Shown: positions 5,989-10,205 of the stretch, piece after piece
How positions within the stretch are numbered: the stretch's first letter is position 1
How the letters are laid out: each line of letters opens with the position of its first letter
Assembly (NCBI GenBank): GCA_003531115.1
Contig: DQHT01000105.1
Location: 1-10,205, forward strand
DNA length: 10,205 nucleotides
Direction of reading: 5' to 3'
From: Bacteroidota bacterium
GTDB lineage: Bacteria > Bacteroidota > Bacteroidia > UBA8524
Notes under the pieces: generated by a model
Seen by the model: only the letters and a program-made list of their open reading frames with translations
Told to the model about the DNA's origin: nothing
Databases searched by the model: none
Translations under genes and position numbers: made by a program

Positions 5989-6009
5989 TCATGAACCATG
6001 AACTTTGAA
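5989..6009. repeat. Degenerate 7-nt repeat, TCATGAA / CCATGAA / CTTTGAA
   Basis: Three adjacent heptamers sharing the TGAA ending fill the gap between the CRP-like palindrome and the DUF2892-like start. It is degenerate, so the evidence is weak alone; it is notable because two clearer 7-nt repeats occur elsewhere in the window. Confidence 0.4.
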
Positions 6010-6028
6010 AGATCAAATCTCAAAAATC

Positions 6029-6238
6029 ATGAAACAGAACATGAGCCTTATTGACCGCTATGTCCGCTGGACCCTTGCGGTAGTTTTGATCGCCCTCGCA
6101 GGTGCTGGAGTTATTACCGGGGTTTGGATGTGGGTAGCCGGTATCCTGGCCCTGATCTTTTTAGTAACCGGTTGGGTACAATTTTGTCCCCTATATTACC
6201 CGTTTGGTATTACTACACTTAAAAAAACAGGGAAGTGA
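6029..6238 (+). CDS. DUF2892-type (YgaP transmembrane-like) small inner-membrane protein
   Basis: This 69-aa protein has the DUF2892 layout: MKQNMSLIDRYVRW at the start, two membrane helices (about 14-31 and 33-48) and the conserved GW..FCPLYYPFGI end with C53. In YgaP this module anchors a rhodanese domain in the membrane; here it stands alone, as is common in Bacteroidetes, often near sulfur or redox genes. The ATG at 6029 is chosen over an in-frame TTG at 6005 because family members begin just before the N-M-x-x-I/D-R motif. Its TGA overlaps the GTG start of the next gene by 4 nt, so the two are translationally coupled. A CRP-like palindrome lies upstream, pointing to control by the preceding Crp-family regulator. 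Confidence 0.87.
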   Translation: MKQNMSLIDRYVRWTLAVVLIALAGAGVITGVWMWVAGILALIFLVTGWVQFCPLYYPFGITTLKKTGK

Positions 6239-6414
6239 ACAAAGAAGCATGGAAATGGATCGGCGCACTGTCGCTCGGGGCTTTGGCCGGTTATGCCTAT
6301 TATTATTTTGTAGGTTGTGACGGGGGTTGTATGATCTCTTCCAGTCCGGTGAACAGCACCCTATATGGAATGGGCATGGGCGGCTTATTCAGGTGGAGCG
6401 GACTAAAGTCTTAA
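6235..6414 (+). CDS. DUF6132-like small membrane protein (59 aa, GTG start)
   Basis: Translated from the GTG at 6235, this gives 59 residues ending at TAA. Residues about 8-26 (WIGALSLGALAGYAYYYFV) form a membrane helix, followed by GCDGGC with C28 and C32 and then the SSPVNSTLYGMGMGGLF segment, a pattern I recognise from DUF6132 proteins, which typically read GC..G.CPI.S.P..S..YG. The GTGA overlap with the upstream stop indicates coupling with the DUF2892-like gene. The two cysteines before a proline-containing loop could bind metal or take part in thiol chemistry; function is not known. A hairpin terminator begins 4 nt after the stop. It is easily missed because of its size and GTG start. 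Confidence 0.8.
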   Translation: MNKEAWKWIGALSLGALAGYAYYYFVGCDGGCMISSSPVNSTLYGMGMGGLFRWSGLKS

Positions 6415-6417
6415 TTT

Positions 6418-6437
6418 AAAGGCACTTTGGTGTCTTT
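6418..6437 (+). terminator. Terminator after the small membrane-protein pair
   Basis: AAAGGCAC (6418-6425) pairs with GTGTCTTT (6430-6437), 8 bp with one G-T pair, around a TTTG loop, followed by GTTTC. It lies directly after the stop of the 59-aa gene. The T tract is short, so termination may be incomplete. Confidence 0.6.
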
Positions 6438-6495
6438 GTTTCAATATTGGTTCCTGATTTTATGCACCAGGAAGTAAAAATTTATTTCTATTGTG

Positions 6496-6503
6496 TAACT
6501 TTG
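6496..6503 (+). promoter_or_regulatory. Bacteroidetes -7 promoter element for the PKD-repeat protein gene
   Basis: TAACTTTG fully matches TAnnTTTG. The start of transcription would be near 6510, giving a leader of about 105 nt. No TTTG is seen at -33. Confidence 0.5.
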
Positions 6504-6512
6504 CGGGCATTT

Positions 6513-6542
6513 AACGAAATTTTAAAAGAATAGAATTTCGTT
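6513..6542 (+). promoter_or_regulatory. Hairpin at the 5' end of the PKD gene leader
   Basis: AACGAAATT (6513-6521) pairs perfectly with AATTTCGTT (6534-6542), 9 bp with a 12-nt loop, followed by TTAG. It begins a few nt after the predicted transcription start. It could stabilise the 5' end of the mRNA, act as an attenuator, or serve as a weak backup terminator for the upstream operon. Confidence 0.4.
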
Positions 6543-6563
6543 TTAGTAACTTAGTAAGGGAAT

Positions 6564-6593
6564 ATGAACCTCTCCCTGGCAGGAAAATACTGA
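6564..6593 (+). other. Possible 9-codon upstream ORF (leader peptide)
   Basis: ATG AAC ... TAC TGA encodes MNLSLAGKY and is preceded by AAGGG with 3 nt spacing. Its 3' half covers the left arm of the next hairpin and its stop lies in that hairpin's loop, so translation would affect the fold. The ORF is short enough to occur by chance. Confidence 0.25.
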
Positions 6594-6606
6594 TCCTTCC
6601 TGCCGG
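6576..6606 (+). promoter_or_regulatory. Hairpin just upstream of the PKD gene start codon
   Basis: CTGGCAGGAA (6576-6585) pairs with TTCCTGCCGG (6597-6606): 10 bp including one T-G pair, 11-nt loop. It ends 8 nt before the ATG, where a stable stem could limit ribosome access. Confidence 0.45.
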
Positions 6607-6614
6607 AAACAAAG

Positions 6615-9600
6615 ATGAACCAAAGATTTGGGTATCTGCTAAAAAGCCTGGCAGTAGGGGTACTTCTGCTCTTTTCCATAGATAGCTATGGACAATGCAG
6701 CGGTGTGTCCGCTTCGTTCAATGTAAATGCAACGGGTTGTGGCATTCCGAGAAATTATACGTTCACCAATAATTCTACGGGATCTTATTCATCAAGTGCC
6801 ACCTATATCTGGCGCAATGGTTCCACGGATGTAGATACTACAACAGGAACCGGATCCAGCCCAACAGTCACCATTACTGCTCCGGGTAATGATACCATCT
6901 GGTTGGTGGCTATCGACTCCAACGGGTGTCGGGATTCGACTTTTCAAATACTCAATACCACCACTACTGCTAACGCCGTATATGACCCTTCTACGGGCAC
7001 CTACAACTATTCGCCTTTGTGGGAGAATTGTATCCTTTTTCTCACTTCGCCTGACTCCTTCCGCATCTATATGCAGGCCAATGGAACACTGTCGAATTAC
7101 ACGGTTATTTGGGGAGATGGAAATCAGGACACAGGAACGACCCTGAATGCCTTCACTGACCTTACCCACCTCTATCTGAATCTGGGAACGTACACGGTAC
7201 AGATCGTCTCCCAAAATGGTTCTTGTTTCGACACGATCCAGGGCAGCGTAGTGAACGAGCGGATACCAACAGCCGGTATTGTCGGGCCTCCTGCAGGAGG
7301 AAACGTAGGCTGTGCCCCCCATACAGTTCGCTTTATAAATAATTCGACCAATGTTTCTTCCAGTACGGTTTTTCGTTGGGATTTTGGCGACGGGACTATC
7401 CTTACTCTCCCTTATACCACTGCTCAGGATACGATCTACCATACTTATACAGCAGGCTTATGTAACGGGGTTGTCTCGGTGCAGGCGATAAATCCCTGCG
7501 GAAGTTCCACGGCAACATGGACGCCGATCTATGTGAATGACCGGGATGATGCAAGCTGGACCATGAATACGGTCAATTGTAATCCATCGCTTCCCTTTAC
7601 CTTTTTTAATACATCCACCAATAATTATTGTACGCCAACAACAAGGCTCTTTTATTGGGATTTCGGGGATGGTACGAATACGGGCTGGATCAACACGACA
7701 ACCCCGCAAAACCATATTTTCCCGCGTCCGGGACGTTATACCGTTACTTTATACGATAGCAATCTTTGTGGTATAGATTCCTTTTCCCAGGTTGTCATCA
7801 TCGACTTTGTTCCTGACGCCGGATTTATTTACAGCAATCCCAATGGATGCAGTCCCGTGGTTGTTACGGTGATAGATACTACGGCCGGATTGAGCAATGT
7901 GCGCATATGGAATTTCGGCAATGGGGTTACTTCATCGGATAGTCTGGATACGGCCTATTATACCACTCCCGGTACCTATAACCTGAGTTTAAGTGTGGTA
8001 AACAGTTGCGGATCAGACGTAGCAAACCTGACGGTCACGGTTTGGGCACCACCGGATGCTGCCTTTGCTTCCATCAGCAGTGGATGTTCACCATTGGATG
8101 TCACATTTACAAACACGAGTACCTATTTTAATGACTCCACCGTGACCTGGGAATGGGATTTTGGAGACGGGACCGACACAACCATTCAGCACCCCCCACC
8201 CAAAACCTACACGACACCGGGAACCTATACCGTTTGGCTTTATGTGTACGATACCTGCGGGGTAGATTCTTTTAGCCGGACCTTTACGGTTCACCCCAAG
8301 CCTGACGCTGATTTTAGCGCTGATACAGTTTGTTTCGGGAATCCGACAAGTTTCACCAATGGATCAACGGTTTTGTCCGGAACGATTAACCAGTTTAGCT
8401 GGAGATTTGGTAATCCTTCGCAGGGAACGTCTTCGCTAAGTGACCCGACTTTTACGTTCAATACCGCAGATACCTTTCTGGTGCAATTGATCGCGGAAAC
8501 GGATAATTCATGTCTGGATACGCTGGAAAAGGAAGTTATTGTTCTTTCAAATCCGATTGTTTCCTGGGCAGTTTCACCCAATGATACGGTGTGTATCGGT
8601 GACGCGCAATCCTTTGATGGCACCGCGAATGCCGTGTCGGGGACTATCTCTTCCTATTTCTGGGATTTTGGGAATGGAGAGACTTCCTCACAAGAAGATA
8701 CCGTTTTGACTTATGGAGTTGCCGGAAATTATTCGGTCGATTTTATCGTCAGCAACAGTTTCGGTTGTATGGATACAGCAACGGGAAACATCGTAGTTCT
8801 TCCTTTGCCAACAGTAGCTTTTTCGGCTGATACAGCTTGTGTTGGGTCCGTTACCCAATTTCAGGATAACTCAACGGTCAATCCGGGTAGCATTGCCTCG
8901 CGGCGTTGGGATCTGAATGCCGATGATATCTTTGATAGTACTTCAGTCAATCCTACCCGTGTATACATCACACTTGGCAGTCGTTGGGTAAAACTCGAAG
9001 TGACCTCCGATTTTGGCTGCGTGAACCTGGATAGCAATCTGATTACCGTTCATCCACTCCCGGTTCCTTCCATAAGTGTAGATTCTTCGGTCATTTGTAT
9101 GGGCGATTCGATCACACTGACGAATAGCTCCACCAATGCCGTTTCTTATACCTATGATTTTGGTGATGGAAGCTCCTTAAGTACTTCATCATCCGCCCCG
9201 ATCAGGCATGCTTATTCGGATTCAGGAGCCTATGTGATTCGCGTTTATGCGTACTCTGACAGAGGCTGTGTGGATTCAGGCGATGTAACGGTAACCGTCA
9301 GACCAACGCCGCTTGCTCATTTTACAGTGAATCAACAAATAGCCTGCGCTCCGTTTACATTCATTTTTACCAATAGCTCACTACGAAGTACCGATTACCT
9401 GTGGTTTAGCGATGGAAATTTTGCGTCGACTGCTACCAATCGCCCGGATACGCTGATCTCACTCGACAGTCAGACTTTTACCATAAGTCTGGTAGCTTTT
9501 AATAGCGGGTACAGCTGCCCCTACGATACATTCGAATTGAATCTGGGTACCTCGCGTAACCCAATCGCTGATTTTGTAACCAACCCCGACTCAGGTTGTG

Positions 9601-10205
9601 GTCCGCTAACGGTCGCTTTTGGCAATACCAGCCAGTTCGCTTCCAGCTTTTTCTGGGATTTCCGCAACGGGGAAACAAGCTCGTCCCAAGATACAAGTAT
9701 GAGCTTTGATGCGGCCCTTTTCAACGACAGCACCTACACCATAAAACTGTACGCCTATAATTGGCAGGGTTGTCCGGATAGTACAGAACAGGATATCGTT
9801 GTGCATCCAAACCCGGATGTAACATTTACCCAAAGCAATACGGATAGCTGCGGGTCGTTGACGGTTTCATTTACCAATACTTCCACCCATTACCCGGGAG
9901 GATCGATCGCCGACATGACTTTTAACTGGACCTTTAGTAATGGTTCAAGTTCAACTGCTCAAGATACTGTCATTCAGTTTTTAGCAGATAATATTAATGA
10001 TGAAATTTATACGGTTCAGTTAATCGGATTAAACCGTTATGGATGTCCGGATACGGCTACGAGTACCGTTCGGGTTTATCCCAATCCAGTGGCACAGTTT
10101 ACCATGAGCCAGGCAGACAGCTGCGGACCCATGGGAGTGAGTTTTACCAATACCTCCTTCCCGAATGATACCGGGACTATTGCCGACATGACCTTCAGCT
10201 GGAAT
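6615..10205 (+). CDS. Giant PKD-repeat surface protein (3' end beyond window)
   Basis: The frame is open from ATG 6615 to the right edge, 1197 residues with no stop. A signal peptide is present (hydrophobic about 12-22, cleavage probably after SYG26). The rest is a chain of about 14 PKD-like beta-sandwich domains of roughly 82-98 residues. The core motif WDFGDG is clear at W255, W348, W514 and Y847 (YDFGDG), with variants WDFGNG at W683 and WDFRNG at W1014; others are degenerate. Nearly every unit carries one Cys near its start (GCxP or VCxG) and one near its end (GCxD), suggesting one disulfide per domain. Such proteins in Bacteroidota are secreted adhesins, often ending in a type IX or gliding-associated C-terminal domain; that end is outside the window. 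It has its own promoter and a structured leader. Calcium- or carbohydrate-binding is family-level knowledge, not seen here. Confidence 0.93.
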   Translation, partial: MNQRFGYLLKSLAVGVLLLFSIDSYGQCSGVSASFNVNATGCGIPRNYTFTNNSTGSYSSSATYIWRNGSTDVDTTTGTGSSPTVTITAPGNDTIWLVAIDSNGCRDSTFQILNTTTTANAVYDPSTGTYNYSPLWENCILFLTSPDSFRIYMQANGTLSNYTVIWGDGNQDTGTTLNAFTDLTHLYLNLGTYTVQIVSQNGSCFDTIQGSVVNERIPTAGIVGPPAGGNVGCAPHTVRFINNSTNVSSSTVFRWDFGDGTILTLPYTTAQDTIYHTYTAGLCNGVVSVQAINPCGSSTATWTPIYVNDRDDASWTMNTVNCNPSLPFTFFNTSTNNYCTPTTRLFYWDFGDGTNTGWINTTTPQNHIFPRPGRYTVTLYDSNLCGIDSFSQVVIIDFVPDAGFIYSNPNGCSPVVVTVIDTTAGLSNVRIWNFGNGVTSSDSLDTAYYTTPGTYNLSLSVVNSCGSDVANLTVTVWAPPDAAFASISSGCSPLDVTFTNTSTYFNDSTVTWEWDFGDGTDTTIQHPPPKTYTTPGTYTVWLYVYDTCGVDSFSRTFTVHPKPDADFSADTVCFGNPTSFTNGSTVLSGTINQFSWRFGNPSQGTSSLSDPTFTFNTADTFLVQLIAETDNSCLDTLEKEVIVLSNPIVSWAVSPNDTVCIGDAQSFDGTANAVSGTISSYFWDFGNGETSSQEDTVLTYGVAGNYSVDFIVSNSFGCMDTATGNIVVLPLPTVAFSADTACVGSVTQFQDNSTVNPGSIASRRWDLNADDIFDSTSVNPTRVYITLGSRWVKLEVTSDFGCVNLDSNLITVHPLPVPSISVDSSVICMGDSITLTNSSTNAVSYTYDFGDGSSLSTSSSAPIRHAYSDSGAYVIRVYAYSDRGCVDSGDVTVTVRPTPLAHFTVNQQIACAPFTFIFTNSSLRSTDYLWFSDGNFASTATNRPDTLISLDSQTFTISLVAFNSGYSCPYDTFELNLGTSRNPIADFVTNPDSGCGPLTVAFGNTSQFASSFFWDFRNGETSSSQDTSMSFDAALFNDSTYTIKLYAYNWQGCPDSTEQDIVVHPNPDVTFTQSNTDSCGSLTVSFTNTSTHYPGGSIADMTFNWTFSNGSSSTAQDTVIQFLADNINDEIYTVQLIGLNRYGCPDTATSTVRVYPNPVAQFTMSQADSCGPMGVSFTNTSFPNDTGTIADMTFSWN

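Noticed and set aside
6005..6028. TTG start for the DUF2892-like gene, 8 codons upstream
   Set aside because: The ATG at 6029 gives the usual family N-terminus (MKQNMSLIDR). The upstream part overlaps the degenerate heptamer repeat and lacks a ribosome-binding site.
6792..7442. Long minus-strand open frame (216 aa) and several shorter ones (7458-7715, 8088-8294, 8291-8623, 9499-9833)
   Set aside because: All lie opposite the PKD-repeat gene, whose frame has a signal peptide and clear PKD motifs. The minus translations are low-complexity in Arg/Gly/Ile/Ser and show no domain.

Overview
The window looks like a Bacteroidota chromosome. Four promoter-like sites match the Bacteroidetes -7 element TAnnTTTG (three of them next to well-placed starts), most genes lack a good Shine-Dalgarno site, two proteins look like secretion-system or adhesin products typical of this phylum (a 677-aa protein with a type IX-like C-terminal sorting domain and a giant PKD-repeat protein), and DUF2892/DUF6132-type small membrane proteins sit beside a Crp/Fnr regulator. 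I cannot name a genus.

Layout. (1) 1-30 is the 3' end of a tRNA, most likely tRNA-Pro, closed by a strong terminator hairpin (43-72). (2) 131-988, minus strand: a MntA-HepT toxin-antitoxin operon in which mntA and hepT overlap by 11 nt, followed 5 nt later by a small two-helix membrane protein that may be a third operon member. (3) 1143-1949, plus: a lipoprotein with a NodB-type polysaccharide deacetylase domain. 1950-2107 holds no gene and no convincing terminator. (4) 2108-5134: a visibly AT-richer block with a small XRE repressor (minus), a divergently transcribed 677-aa secreted protein of unknown function and, after a strong terminator, an EGF-like lipoprotein. A perfect 12-bp palindrome and a TAnnTTTG promoter lie in the divergent gap. 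(5) 5135-5346: a gene-free stretch with hairpins and a heptamer repeat. (6) 5347-6414: a Crp/Fnr regulator, then two small membrane proteins (DUF2892-like and a 59-aa DUF6132-like protein with a GTG start overlapping the previous stop). A GTGA-N6-TCAC palindrome overlaps the regulator's stop codon and fits the CRP-like residues of its recognition helix. (7) 6415-6614: terminator, promoter and an unusually structured leader. (8) 6615 to the right edge: the first 1197 residues of a PKD-repeat surface protein that continues past the window.

The themes are cell-envelope and surface proteins (deacetylase lipoprotein, 677-aa protein, EGF lipoprotein, PKD adhesin) set among regulatory or defence modules (MntA-HepT, XRE, Crp). 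The most testable new points are the candidate self-encoded operator of the Crp regulator, the possible three-gene MntA-HepT operon, the XRE operator between divergent genes, the hairpin/upstream-ORF leader of the PKD gene, and three unrelated 7-nt tandem repeats that all sit in intergenic gaps.
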